Positions 33,294-41,653 of a stretch of 64,000 nt of DNA are shown here, piece after piece. Source of the DNA: Embleya hyalina (GTDB lineage Bacteria > Actinomycetota > Actinomycetes > Streptomycetales > Streptomycetaceae); the NCBI RefSeq assembly GCF_003967355.1, contig NZ_BIFH01000026.1, positions 224,129 to 288,128 of the forward strand, read 5' to 3'. The first letter of the stretch is position 1. Each line of letters begins with the position of its first letter. Under the pieces are notes generated by a model, which saw only the letters and a list, made by a program, of their open reading frames with translations, did not search any database and was not told the origin of the DNA. Both the position numbers and the translations under genes were made by a program.

Positions 33294-34031
33294 TCAGGCG
33301 GCGCTGTCCTCCCGGGTCGCCGACGTGGCCCCCGCGAAGTCGCGGCGCGCGTCACCCGTCGCGGCGTCGGCGGTGGGGTCCGCGAACGCCGAGGAACCGT
33401 CCTCCTCGGCGTTGCGCCGCCGCCGGCGCCGAATGAGGGTGACGGTTCCGGCGACGATCCCGATCGCCACGATCGCGGCCCCTATCCAACCGGGCACGCT
33501 CGCCGCCGAGGGGTACGCGCTGCCCGCGAGCCGGCCCAGCATGATCGAGCCCGGCACCCACACCAGGATGCCGACCGCGTTCCACGGGGCGAACCGTCGA
33601 TAGGGCATCCCCGCCGCCCCGGCCAGGCGCGGCAGCAGCGTACGGGCGAAGGCCACCCAACGACCCAGCATCACCGTCACCCCGCCCGCGCCCCGCCCGC
33701 GGGTGAACATCTCCTCCGCCCGTTCCCACCGATGCTCGCCCACCCTGCGCCCGAGGCGCCCGGTTCGTATACGTTCGCTGCGATGTCTGCCGGAGAGGTA
33801 ACCGAGAGTGTCCCCGGCGAGCGCGGCCGAGGTCGCGATGATCAGTACCGGCACCAGCGCCAGGTGTCCGGTCGAGGTGAGCAGTCCACCGAGCAGGAGC
33901 ACCGGTTCCGCGGGGGCGAAGACGCCGAGCAGCAGACCCGTCTCGATGATGGCGACCAGTGCGATCACGACATAGGCGTATAGCGGCGGGAGATCTCCCA
34001 GCCGGTCCACCCACTCGTGCACGGCATCCAC
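33294..34031 (-). CDS. DedA family membrane protein
   Basis: A 245-residue DedA/SNARE-associated (VTT) membrane protein. Seen: YVVIALVAIIETGLLLGVFAPAEPVLLLGG with the reentrant glutamates, GDTLGYLSGRHRSE, and the motif VMLGRWVAFARTLLPRLAGAAGMPYRRF (family motif F/GR..P..R...P..AG...M). DedA proteins are proposed lipid scramblases/undecaprenyl-phosphate flippases involved in envelope homeostasis. The C-terminus (about residues 205-245) is a charged cytoplasmic tail. GTG 34031 is chosen because GGGGAGG precedes it; the longer reading to 34073 adds unconserved residues. Confidence 0.9.
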   Translation of the reverse strand: MDAVHEWVDRLGDLPPLYAYVVIALVAIIETGLLLGVFAPAEPVLLLGGLLTSTGHLALVPVLIIATSAALAGDTLGYLSGRHRSERIRTGRLGRRVGEHRWERAEEMFTRGRGAGGVTVMLGRWVAFARTLLPRLAGAAGMPYRRFAPWNAVGILVWVPGSIMLGRLAGSAYPSAASVPGWIGAAIVAIGIVAGTVTLIRRRRRRNAEEDGSSAFADPTADAATGDARRDFAGATSATREDSAA

Positions 34032-34220
34032 GTGGAACCTCCCCGTTAGGCCGCTTGCCATGTGGCCTGACAAGCATCCGCCTTCAATGGTGTCAACGGA
34101 TCCTGCGCGCGGCCGAATTCCCGCCTACTCCCCTGGCGGTATGGACCTGACAAAAGTCATCCGGTCCCGCGCGGGGACCGGAGAGACGGCCTCCGACCGT
34201 CGCCGTCTACGTTGGGCACC

Positions 34221-34694
34221 ATGAACGACATCCAAATCCGGCCGGCGAACCGCGACGACCTCGTCGCCATAGTCGGCCTGCTGGTGGACGACACCCTGGG
34301 TGCGGGACGGGACTCGCAGGAGGACATGACCCCCTACCTGGCCGCCTTCGACCGCCTGTCGGCCGACCCGAACCAGGAAGTGGTGGTGATGACCCGCCCG
34401 GACCCGGAAACCGGCACCCCGAAGGTGATCGGCACCCTCCAACTCACCATCGTCCCGGGCCTGTCCCAACGCGGCACGACCAGGGCCCTGGTGGAGGCGG
34501 TCCGCATCCGAAGCACCGAACGCGGCAACGGCCTCGGCACGACCTTGATGCACTGGACCATCCAACGCGCCCGAGAACGAGGCGCCACCCTGATCCAACT
34601 AACCTCCAACAACACCCGGGAAAACGCCCACCGCTTCTACCGCACCCTGGGCTTCACAGACTCCCACGTAGGCTTCAAACTCACCCTGCAATAA
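34221..34694 (+). CDS. GNAT family N-acetyltransferase
   Basis: A 157-residue single-domain GNAT. The N-terminal strand IQIRPANRDDLVAIVGLL, motif A VRIRSTERGNGLGTTLMHW and motif B NNTRENAHRFYRTLGF are clear. It resembles small-molecule or antibiotic acetyltransferases; the acceptor is unknown. The third-position bias is weaker near the 3' end (several AAC and CTA codons) than in its neighbours, and a tandem repeat array begins less than 90 bp downstream. Confidence 0.87.
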   Translation: MNDIQIRPANRDDLVAIVGLLVDDTLGAGRDSQEDMTPYLAAFDRLSADPNQEVVVMTRPDPETGTPKVIGTLQLTIVPGLSQRGTTRALVEAVRIRSTERGNGLGTTLMHWTIQRARERGATLIQLTSNNTRENAHRFYRTLGFTDSHVGFKLTLQ

Positions 34695-34781
34695 CCAAAC
34701 CAACCCCCCACCCGACACACAACCCAAGCAGCCCAACCAACACCTGAGCCCAGCCCAGCCCACCCAGCACCCGAGCCCACA

Positions 34782-35094
34782 CAGCCCGGCCGGCGTTCGA
34801 GGCCAAGCAGCCCGGCCGGCGCTTGAGGCCAAATAGCCCGGCCGGCGTTTGAGGCCACTCAGCCTGGCCGGCGTTCGAGGCCAAGCAGCCCGGCTGGCGC
34901 TTGAGGCCAAATAGCCCGGCCGGCGTTTGAGGCCACTCAGCCTGGCCGGCGCTTGAGGCCAAACAGCCCGGCCGGCGTTTGAGGCCACTCAGCCTGGCCG
35001 GCGCTTGAGGCCAAACAGCCCGGCCGGCGTTTGAGGCCAGATCAGCCCGGCCGGCGCTTGAGGCCAAACAGCCCGGCCGGCGCTTGAGGCCAAG
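34782..35094. repeat. Twelve tandem 26-bp repeats
   Basis: Twelve head-to-tail units of 26 bp run without spacers from 34782 to 35094, with a single extra T at 35042. The unit core is GGCCGGCGTTTGAGGCC, preceded by CAGCCC or CAGCCT and followed by AAA, AAG or ACT. Positions varying between units are CCC/CCT, GTTT/GCTT/GTTC and the last three bases, in an alternating pattern that suggests expansion by two- and three-unit duplications. The core matches an intergenic motif family common in Streptomyces 3' regions. Since 26 is not a multiple of three, the open frames through it are not evidence for a repeat protein. Confidence 0.9.
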
Positions 35095-35122
35095 CCGCGC
35101 GCCGCCAGGCTCGTGCGCACGA

Positions 35123-35527
35123 CTACCCGCGCTCCCCGAGCACAACTCGCACACCCACCGTCCCCGCAACCCCCCGCCGCACCCGGCTCCCGAGCAGCGT
35201 CACCCACCCCACCACCCCGAACTTGCGCCGGATCAGCCCCCGATACCGCTCCGTCCCGGCCGCGTCCAACACCGACGCGACCCCCGGCACCGCCTCCCCC
35301 CGCACCCGCCCACGCGCATCACACTCGGCAACCGTGACCCGCCCGCTGTTACGAATCCGCTTCACCTTCCCGGACTCCCGCGCCGTCCACACCCCGAGCG
35401 CATCGCCGTCGCGAAAAACCCACACCGGTGTGCCCACCGCCCGCCCGTCCCGGCGAAACGTGGTCAGCAGGACGTATTTGCCCGCCGTGAGTCGATCCAG
35501 ATCCTCGGGCGTCCCGGGCGAAGTCAT
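35123..35527 (-). CDS. PPOX-class F420-dependent oxidoreductase
   Basis: A 134-residue split-barrel protein. The pattern LTAGKYVLLTTFRRDGRAVGTPVWV followed by LGVWTARESGKVKRIRNSGRVTVAECDARGR is characteristic of the TIGR03666 group of F420- or FMN-binding PPOX proteins. The Lys-Arg-Ile/Asn segment binds the cofactor phosphate. The C-terminal half, RGLIRRKFGVVGWVTLLGS, is complete. Function within actinobacteria is unknown; relatives reduce quinones or are biliverdin reductase-like. It ends 28 bp from the 26-bp repeat array. Confidence 0.85.
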   Translation of the reverse strand: MTSPGTPEDLDRLTAGKYVLLTTFRRDGRAVGTPVWVFRDGDALGVWTARESGKVKRIRNSGRVTVAECDARGRVRGEAVPGVASVLDAAGTERYRGLIRRKFGVVGWVTLLGSRVRRGVAGTVGVRVVLGERG

Positions 35528-35641
35528 GCGCGTGAGTCTAGGGCGCACGCGCGGCGCGGACGCGGCGCACACGAAGCCGTAGCCAAGATCGTCCACCGGC
35601 CGACCTGCCCGGCGCGCGGTCGTGGATGGGACGATGATCGG

Positions 35642-36172
35642 ATGTCGCGCACATCGGAGGAAACCCGCGTCCAGGTCCGCCCCGCCGTCGAGGCGGACGG
35701 GACCAGTCTCGCCGAGATAGACCACCTCACGTGGTCCCCCGACGTCACCCCCGCCCCCCGCTGGGCGGTCGACAAGATCTTCTTCCGCGACGCCGACCAC
35801 GTGCGCGACACCCTCGTCGCCCACGAGGACGACCTCGTCGTCGGCTATCTACAACTCGAACGCTCCACCCTGTGCCCGGCCTCCGGCCACGTACAGATCA
35901 TCAACGGCCTCGCGGTGCACCCCGACCACCAGGGCCGCCGGATCGGCCGACTGCTGCTGACCGCGGCCGAGGCCGAGGCGCGCCGGCGCGGTGGCCGCCG
36001 AATCACCCTGCGGGTGCTCGGCGGCAACGCGTCCGCGCGCGCCCTGTACGCGGCCTGCGGCTATCGGATCGAGGGCGTCCTGGAGGGGGAGTTCCTGCTC
36101 GCCGGGCGCTATGTCGACGACGTGCTGATGGCGCTCGACCTCACGAACGAGGCCCGGCCCCCGCGTACTTGA
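35642..36172 (+). CDS. GNAT family N-acetyltransferase
   Basis: A 176-residue GNAT with IINGLAVHPDHQGRRIGRLLLTAAEAEARRRG (strand 4 and the acetyl-CoA loop) and NASARALYAACGYRIEGVLEGEF at the C-terminal half. The RIEG-LEGEF-LLAGRYVDDVLMAL end resembles phosphinothricin- or RimL-like enzymes. The acceptor is unknown. Its last 32 bp overlap the 3' end of the convergent NAD(P)-binding gene, so both C-termini are encoded on complementary strands. Confidence 0.86.
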   Translation: MSRTSEETRVQVRPAVEADGTSLAEIDHLTWSPDVTPAPRWAVDKIFFRDADHVRDTLVAHEDDLVVGYLQLERSTLCPASGHVQIINGLAVHPDHQGRRIGRLLLTAAEAEARRRGGRRITLRVLGGNASARALYAACGYRIEGVLEGEFLLAGRYVDDVLMALDLTNEARPPRT

Positions 36173-36812
36173 CCGCCTCGGCGACCGGCACGTCACCGCC
36201 GACCACCTCCAGGGTGCGGCCGATAGTCCCGGGCTCGGCGATCAGTTCGGCCAGGATCGCCGCCACGTCGTCCCGGCGGATGGCGCCGCCGCCCTCGCGT
36301 TCGGACAGCGCGATCAGTCCGGTTCCCGGGTCGTCGGTGAGCCGGCCCGGGCGCAGGATGGTCAGGTCCAGCGCGCCGCGCGAGCGCAGGTCCTCGTCGG
36401 CCTCGCCCTTGGCCGTCAGGTAGAGCGCGAAGTCCGGGTCGGTGTCGGCCGGCGGCGCGGTCGAGGCGCCCATCGACGAGACGATCACGTAGCGCCGCAC
36501 ACCCGCGTCCTCGGCCGCGTCCGCCAGCAGGACCGCGCCGCCGTAGTCGACGGTCATGGTGCGCTCACGGGTGCTGCCCGGGCCCGCGCCGGCCGCGAAC
36601 ACCACCGCGTCCGCGCCCGCCAGGTGCTCGGCGACCTCCTCGACCGAGGCCCGCTCCAGATCGCACACGACGGGCTCGGCACCGGCCGCGACCAGGTCGT
36701 TCGCGTGATCGGGGTTGCGAATGAACCCGACCACCGTGTGTCCGCGATCGGCGAGCAGGCGCTCCAGCCGAAGGGCGATCTTTCCGTGTCCACCCGCGAT
36801 GACAATGCGCAT
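36141..36812 (-). CDS. NmrA/atypical SDR NAD(P)-binding protein
   Basis: A 223-residue atypical short-chain dehydrogenase fold. IVIAGGHGKIALRLERLLADRG is the GxxGxxG dinucleotide loop, VVGFIRNPDHANDL the second strand with Arg for NADP, then VVFAAGAGPGS, VIVSSMGAS and TILRPGRLTDD. Typical YxxxK catalysis is replaced: YLTAKGEADE keeps Tyr and Lys spaced as in atypical SDRs. Family members act as NAD(P)H-sensing or nucleoside-diphosphate-sugar epimerase-like proteins. ATG 36812 starts the fold directly; ATG 36821 adds three residues. Confidence 0.88.
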   Translation of the reverse strand: MRIVIAGGHGKIALRLERLLADRGHTVVGFIRNPDHANDLVAAGAEPVVCDLERASVEEVAEHLAGADAVVFAAGAGPGSTRERTMTVDYGGAVLLADAAEDAGVRRYVIVSSMGASTAPPADTDPDFALYLTAKGEADEDLRSRGALDLTILRPGRLTDDPGTGLIALSEREGGGAIRRDDVAAILAELIAEPGTIGRTLEVVGGDVPVAEAVKYAGAGPRS

Positions 36813-36987
36813 GTATGACACGGTAAATTCACAAACCGGGACATTCGCCGCCGCCGACCCGCGACACGTCCAGGTTCCACTGATCGGCCGCGCCCCGGCC
36901 CGACACCCGCGCCCACCCGGTCACTCGCGCCCGCGGCGAACCACCCTCGCCCGGCGCCGAGCCCACCCGCCCCTACAGTCACATGCC

Positions 36988-37596
36988 ATGACAATCACCC
37001 CGGGCCCGACCATCGACACCGACCTCACGCACACCCGCGACCTGCTCTTCGCGTACTACAACGCGACCGCCGAGGAGGTCGGCCACGCCGGCTGGGCGTC
37101 CCCCGACCTGCTGCCCGAGTGGTGCCGCACCGATCACGACGACCCGGCCGACTACTACGCGCACCCCGGCGCCTACTTCACCGCGCACCTGGCCGGCCGG
37201 CCCGCGGGCGGCGTCGGCGTACATCTGCTCGACCCGGGGACGGCGGAGGTCAAGCGCCTGTACGTGCTCCCGCACGCCCGGGGCCACGGCACGGCCCGTG
37301 CGCTGATGACCCGCCTGCACGCACACGCCCGCGCCGTCGGCGCCGATCGCTGCGTCCTGGACTGCCTCCCGCAGCGCACCGGCGCGATCGCCCTCTACGA
37401 AGCCCTCGGCTACCGGCCCATCCCGCCGTACCGGGAGTACACCGCCCACGCGCCGCTGTCCTGCTTCGAACTCCGCCTCGACACGCACCGGCCACCACGG
37501 CCGACGCCCGGCACGAGGGCGCGGTCGGCCGCCGCCGAGGCCGACGGTGAACCCGACTTCGGGTCGACGCACGAAGGCCGCCGAAGTCGCCCATGA
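36988..37596 (+). CDS. GNAT family N-acetyltransferase
   Basis: A 202-residue GNAT. VKRLYVLPHARGHGTARALMTRLHAHARAVG is motif A and RTGAIALYEALGYRPIPPYREY is the C-terminal motif, which matches the PA4866/YhfO-like group with the YxxNP-like end. About 40 C-terminal residues after ELRLD are Pro/Arg/Ala-rich and likely disordered. The ATG is preceded by the weak ribosome-binding region CATGCC. Substrate unknown. Confidence 0.85.
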   Translation: MTITPGPTIDTDLTHTRDLLFAYYNATAEEVGHAGWASPDLLPEWCRTDHDDPADYYAHPGAYFTAHLAGRPAGGVGVHLLDPGTAEVKRLYVLPHARGHGTARALMTRLHAHARAVGADRCVLDCLPQRTGAIALYEALGYRPIPPYREYTAHAPLSCFELRLDTHRPPRPTPGTRARSAAAEADGEPDFGSTHEGRRSRP

Positions 37597-37729
37597 TCCC
37601 CCATTTGCCGTAACCTGCCACGTCGCTTCCCCGCACGATCGGGCGGATTTCGCCCTTTGACCTCCCCCGCGCCCCGCAGCCGTTCTATCGTCGCCCCGTT
37701 CGGTGTCACCCGTACGGAAGGGGCCGGTC

Positions 37730-39052
37730 GTGACCCGAGGAGGCATCGGTGCGGCGCGCGTCGGCAAGGCGCTGGGGCTCGTCCCCCGCCAGGTCCGCCT
37801 CGCCGCCCGAACAGGACTGCTCGCCCAACACCAGGACGGCACCTTCGACGCGGACGCCGTCGCCCGCGCCGCCGCCGACCCGGGCCCCTTCCTCACCGCC
37901 CTGCAACGCGAGGAACCGCTGACCGCCACCGAGGCCGCGCACCGCCTCGGCATCAGCCGCGAGCGCTTCCGCCGGGTCGCCCGGGCCGCCGGCCTGCCGG
38001 TCGTCGACCGGGTGCGGGTCTCGCGCTACGGCCGCGACCTGGAGGTGCGCTACTACCGCACGGCCGACGTGGACACGCTGCACCCGCACATCGCCGCCGA
38101 CCGCGAACTGCGCGAGGCGGCCCGTACCGTGTCCCGCTCGCTGGCCGCCGCCAAGGCCGCCGCCACCCGCGCCCACAACCGCGAGCGGGCGCGCAACGCA
38201 CGCCGCTACCTGGCCACGCTGGCCCCCGACGGGCAGGCCGACCCGGCCGACGTGATCGCCTTCGCGTGCGCGCTGGCCCGGCTGAACGGCACCGCGCCCG
38301 CCCGGCTGCGCCGCTTCATGGCCGACCCGCGCGTGCGCGACATCGCCGAGATCGCCGACCAGTGCCGCTACAAACCGGACGAAATCGCGGACCTGCTCAC
38401 CACCGCCACCCCGCGCGCGATCGCCGCCCTGCGCACCCTCGCCCGACCGCACCGGGTCTGGGTCACGCTCGGCGTGCCCGCGGAGGACATCGCGCACCGG
38501 GTCCCCTCGATCGACCACCACATCAGCGCCGACCTGCTGCACCGACTGGCCACCGACCCCCCGCGCTGGCTGCTCGAACTGCACGCCGACCGCGAGCTCG
38601 AACACGCCTCCGCAGCGGTCACCCGCTGGTTGGACCGGGAGTGGCACGCCCAGCAGCGGCGCGCCGAGGCGGTGTGTCGCGCGGCCGAGGCGGTGATCGA
38701 GCAGCTCGCCGACGACGCGGTCGCCGAACTGTTCGCGCTGCCGGTGGAGGTGGTCGTGGAACTGCGCCCGCGCAGCAACAAGTGGACGACCGCGTACGTC
38801 GAGGAACTGCTGCACACCCGCCCGCTGTGGTTGCGCAGCCTGGCCCTGGCCCGTGCCGAGATCGCCCGCCGCGCGGCCGCCCGCGCGCGCCGCGAGGCCG
38901 CCCGCACCCAACGCCGCCTCAACTGGCGCCGCACCTGGGCCAGGGCCCTGTCCGTCCCCCTGGACACCGTGCCCGACACGGTCGAACGCCCCACGCCGGC
39001 GGCCCTGCACACCGCGCGGACGGACCCCCCGCCCTGGGCCCGCCCCCACTGA
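37730..39052 (+). CDS. Orphan protein with two N-terminal HTH-like segments
   Basis: A 440-residue protein that I do not recognise. Two candidate helix-turn-helices lie at the N-terminus: ARVGKALGLVPRQVRLAARTG (about 7-27) and TATEAAHRLGISRERFRRVAR (about 67-87), each like an excisionase/MerR-type helix pair. Then come a VRVSRYGRDLEVRYYRTADVD strand pair, an Arg/Ala-rich helix, and a long helical domain in which TATPRAIAALRTLARP and a basic coiled stretch ARRAAARARREAARTQRRLNWRR stand out. There is no catalytic motif. GTG 37730 has GGAAGGGG upstream. It converges on a FolC-like ligase with a 41-bp gap. Role in DNA binding is inferred only. Confidence 0.75.
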   Translation: MTRGGIGAARVGKALGLVPRQVRLAARTGLLAQHQDGTFDADAVARAAADPGPFLTALQREEPLTATEAAHRLGISRERFRRVARAAGLPVVDRVRVSRYGRDLEVRYYRTADVDTLHPHIAADRELREAARTVSRSLAAAKAAATRAHNRERARNARRYLATLAPDGQADPADVIAFACALARLNGTAPARLRRFMADPRVRDIAEIADQCRYKPDEIADLLTTATPRAIAALRTLARPHRVWVTLGVPAEDIAHRVPSIDHHISADLLHRLATDPPRWLLELHADRELEHASAAVTRWLDREWHAQQRRAEAVCRAAEAVIEQLADDAVAELFALPVEVVVELRPRSNKWTTAYVEELLHTRPLWLRSLALARAEIARRAAARARREAARTQRRLNWRRTWARALSVPLDTVPDTVERPTPAALHTARTDPPPWARPH

Positions 39053-39093
39053 GCGATCCGGAACCGGGCCGGACCGTCGCCGGACACAGCGGT

Positions 39094-40416
39094 TCAGGAG
39101 GGGGCCAGACCCAGCGCGGTGCGGGCCTCGCCGACCAGTTTGTGCGAGCCCAGGACCACCACCAGGCCGCCCTCCCCGGCCAGTTTCCCGGCGCGGCCCA
39201 GCGCCGCCGTCACGTCCGGCTCGACGCAGTCGGAGCGCGTCGCCCCGGCCGCCACGCGCAGCGCGAACAGCGCCGCCGGGTCGGCCGCGTCGCCGGACCC
39301 GCTCCGGGTCATCACCACGGGCCAGTCGACGGGCAGCGCGGCCAACATCCGCGCCGCGGGCTTCTCCCGCATGACGCCGAAGACGACCACCGGCGGCACC
39401 CGATCCGCGGCCCGCGCGTGCCGGGCGATCTCCGGCGCGACGGTGGCCAGCCCCTGGACGTTCGTCGCCCCGTCCAGCAACACCCGCCCCGACCACCGCC
39501 CCACGCGCGCCGACGCGACCAGTTCGAGCCGGCCGGGCCAGCGGGTCGTGGCCAGCCCCGCCCGCAACCGCTCGTCGGGGTACGCGGGCACATGGCCCCG
39601 CTGCACGAGCGCGTCCACGCCGGCCACCGCGAGGGCGAGGTTGTCGTGCTGGTGCGCGCCCGGCAACGTGCACACCAGGTCGCGACGCACGCCCAGGGGT
39701 GTCCGTACGTCGAGGAGCTTCGTGCCGCCCGGACCGCCGTCCCGCGCCTCGACCAGGATCTCCCGCCCCAGCCGCCACACGGTCGGCCCCGCGAGCCCGG
39801 CCAACACCTCCTCGGCCGCCGCGGCCGCCTCGGCGGACAGGCGACCGAGCAGCACGTGATCCCCGTCCACGGCCGCGCCGACCTTGGCCCGGGCGATCTC
39901 CGCCTCGCTCCCGCCCAGCCGCTCGGTGTGGTCCAGGCCGACCCCGGTGAGCACCTTCACGTCGAGGCCGAATTTGCGCACCACCGTCCGCTGCCCGCCG
40001 ATGTTGGCCTCGGCCGCGACCAGTTCGACCCCCGCCCGCCGAAAGTGCGCCGCCGCCGCGGCCGCGTGCAACGACGAGGCGTTGTAGGCCAGTCCGGTCG
40101 CCCGCATCGCGTCCACCGCCTCCGTACAGGCGGCCGCGTACTCCTCCTCCGACACCGGCACCCCGCCGACCCGGATCCGCTCGCGCGGCTCCTGCAGATG
40201 CGGACTCGGCATGCTCCCCACCCGCAGCCCCATCCCGGTCAACGCCGCGACCACGAACGCGCACGTGGACCCCTTGCCGTTGGTGCCCACCACCTGCATC
40301 CCGCGCAGCGCCCGCTCCGGATGCCCCAACGCCGCCAACAGCTCCGGAAAGTGCCGTCCGTTCCCCCGCACGCGGTGATAGTCCTCGACCACGTGCACAC
40401 ATTCGCGATAGTCCAT
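39094..40416 (-). CDS. FolC-like Mur ligase family enzyme with altered motifs
   Basis: A 440-residue ATP-dependent ligase of the FolC/Mur superfamily. The P-loop VVGTNGKGST (43-51), SPHLQEPRERIRVGGVPVSEEE (71-91), GLDHTERLGGSEAEIARAK and HQHDNLALAVAGVDAL are FolC-like. Deviations: the usual ELGLGGRxDATN block reads AEANIGGQRTVVRKFG, and the C-terminal DGAHN reads DGATN (315-319). Folate-binding features are thus not preserved, so it may ligate an amino acid to a different carboxylate. A second, housekeeping folC should exist elsewhere in the genome. Start ATG 40416 follows CGGGGG. Confidence 0.75.
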   Translation of the reverse strand: MDYRECVHVVEDYHRVRGNGRHFPELLAALGHPERALRGMQVVGTNGKGSTCAFVVAALTGMGLRVGSMPSPHLQEPRERIRVGGVPVSEEEYAAACTEAVDAMRATGLAYNASSLHAAAAAAHFRRAGVELVAAEANIGGQRTVVRKFGLDVKVLTGVGLDHTERLGGSEAEIARAKVGAAVDGDHVLLGRLSAEAAAAAEEVLAGLAGPTVWRLGREILVEARDGGPGGTKLLDVRTPLGVRRDLVCTLPGAHQHDNLALAVAGVDALVQRGHVPAYPDERLRAGLATTRWPGRLELVASARVGRWSGRVLLDGATNVQGLATVAPEIARHARAADRVPPVVVFGVMREKPAARMLAALPVDWPVVMTRSGSGDAADPAALFALRVAAGATRSDCVEPDVTAALGRAGKLAGEGGLVVVLGSHKLVGEARTALGLAPS

Positions 40417-41404
40417 GACCCCCGATCGTGTCACCCCACGCCACTCCTCGACCACCCACCGTCGCGGCACGCACCCGACCCACAACAGCCGGGTCCCGTG
40501 CGAGAGTTGCCCACAGCCTCGCAGTCCGCCGCGCGCCGCCGCGCGCGCTCGTGCCGTGGTGTCGGGCGATCGGCCGACCGGGCGACCGCGGCTCGATGCC
40601 GACGCGTTCGAAAACTCCTCGTCGGTGTGGCGACGGAGGGAGGCCGCTCGCGTGCCGGGGCCTCGTACGTGTACAACTCCTACAGCACCCCGTACGGCCG
40701 GCGGGTACGACACGCCGAAGCCCGGGACGAGCACGGATGCCGCGCCCGACGCGTCGAAGCGGTGTCGCCGGCGGGGGCGAAATGGTGCGACGCGACCCAT
40801 TGGGGGAACGATTGCGCCACCCGGCGGGCGCACACCACCCACACCCGTACCGCACCACCCCGGGGTCTGACCTGCACCGATACCACGTTTGCCCAGGTCA
40901 GTGCATTGTTGACACCGCGCCCGCATCGCCCAGTACGTTCGACCCGGTCCACCGCAGGACGACCGGCAGGAGAACACCCTCCCCGAGCACGCGCACGCCT
41001 CCGGGCCACAGGTGGCACAGCCACCGGGCGCCAGGTCCGGAACCGACGTGACACGCGCCCGGGAGGCCGCCCCACGCGGCCACGAACGGCAGAGCGGCAC
41101 CCGTGCAGTCGCCCCGCCGGACGCGAGCACACCCCACGCCGGAAGGTGAGACCGCGGCAGAGCCCGGTCGCCCAGTAGACAACGACCACCGCGACCGACA
41201 GCCAGCCGGTCCGGGGCCGGCCCGAAGGGCGACCGGGTTCCCGCTGCCATCCACCCGATCGGCGAACGAGCCACGGGTCCGTCCGCAGGGCGAAACCGAA
41301 TGGCCGGCTCGTCCGTTGTACCGTCACTGCATCACCCGCCCGGCGCACCACCGTGTCGAGCGCGACCGCAGCGATCCACGACGACCCGGCGAGGGGGCCA
41401 CACG
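40417..41404. other. Gene-free kilobase upstream of ppm1
   Basis: No frame in this 988-bp stretch has recognisable domains or consistent third-position G/C bias, and GC content is visibly lower than in neighbouring genes (runs such as GTACGTGTACAACTCCTACA near 40666). It contains one good promoter-like pair (TTGACA at 40909). The left end must hold the control region of the FolC-like gene and the right end that of ppm1. The length is unusual for this compact region; decayed coding sequence or a long untranslated leader are both possible. Confidence 0.5.
40909..40939 (+). promoter_or_regulatory. Candidate promoter for the leader ORF/ppm1 unit
   Basis: TTGACA (40909-40914) is a perfect -35 hexamer; TACGTT (40934-40939) follows after 19 bp, or GTACGT after 18 bp. 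It reads toward the ppm1 genes, leaving a leader of about 460 bases to the first candidate start. Rare perfect -35 boxes in this GC context make it worth listing, but it is unproved. Confidence 0.35.
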
Positions 41405-41653
41405 GTGCCGCAGTTCGACCGCGACGCGGCGCCCCGCGCCGGCCACGCGGTCGGCCGCACCCGCGCGTTCCGCCCGCGTACCCCGGTTCCCGCCGCCGCG
41501 CCGCCTGCCGGGCGCACCCGCGCCGTCCGGCTCGGTTCGGCTCCCGAGGCGATCCTGACTATCGTCGGACACCGTGCCCGCGCCGATGCCGGACCCGGAG
41601 CCCACACCATCGACAACGCCATCGAAGCCAACGCCATCAAGGAGATGATGTGA
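41405..41653 (+). CDS. Possible small ORF translationally coupled to ppm1
   Basis: An 82-codon frame starts at GTG after GAGGGGG and stops at a TGA that overlaps the ppm1 start (GTGA). The N-terminal half is Arg/Ala/Pro-rich (VPQFDRDAAPRAGHAVGRTR), the C-terminal part is more balanced (AEANAIKEMM-like end). The AAGGAG that serves ppm1 lies inside it. It has no recognisable family and could simply be an upstream open frame; the overlap and ribosome-binding site make translation plausible. Confidence 0.3.
   Translation: MPQFDRDAAPRAGHAVGRTRAFRPRTPVPAAAPPAGRTRAVRLGSAPEAILTIVGHRARADAGPGAHTIDNAIEANAIKEMM

Noticed and set aside
34782..35094. CRISPR array
   Set aside because: The repeats are contiguous with no unique spacers, and there are no cas genes anywhere in the window.
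34681..35169. Open frames through the 26-bp repeat array on the minus strand encoding GLKRRPGCLASNAGRA-type repeats
   Set aside because: The unit is 26 bp, so the translation only repeats every 78 bp by frame cycling. There is no ribosome-binding site, and the frames are a by-product of the repeat having no stops.
37657..41178. A single long plus-strand frame of over 1100 codons
   Set aside because: It runs antisense or out of frame to two well-supported genes. Its translation is Arg/Pro/Gly-rich low-complexity, typical of shadow frames in GC-rich DNA.
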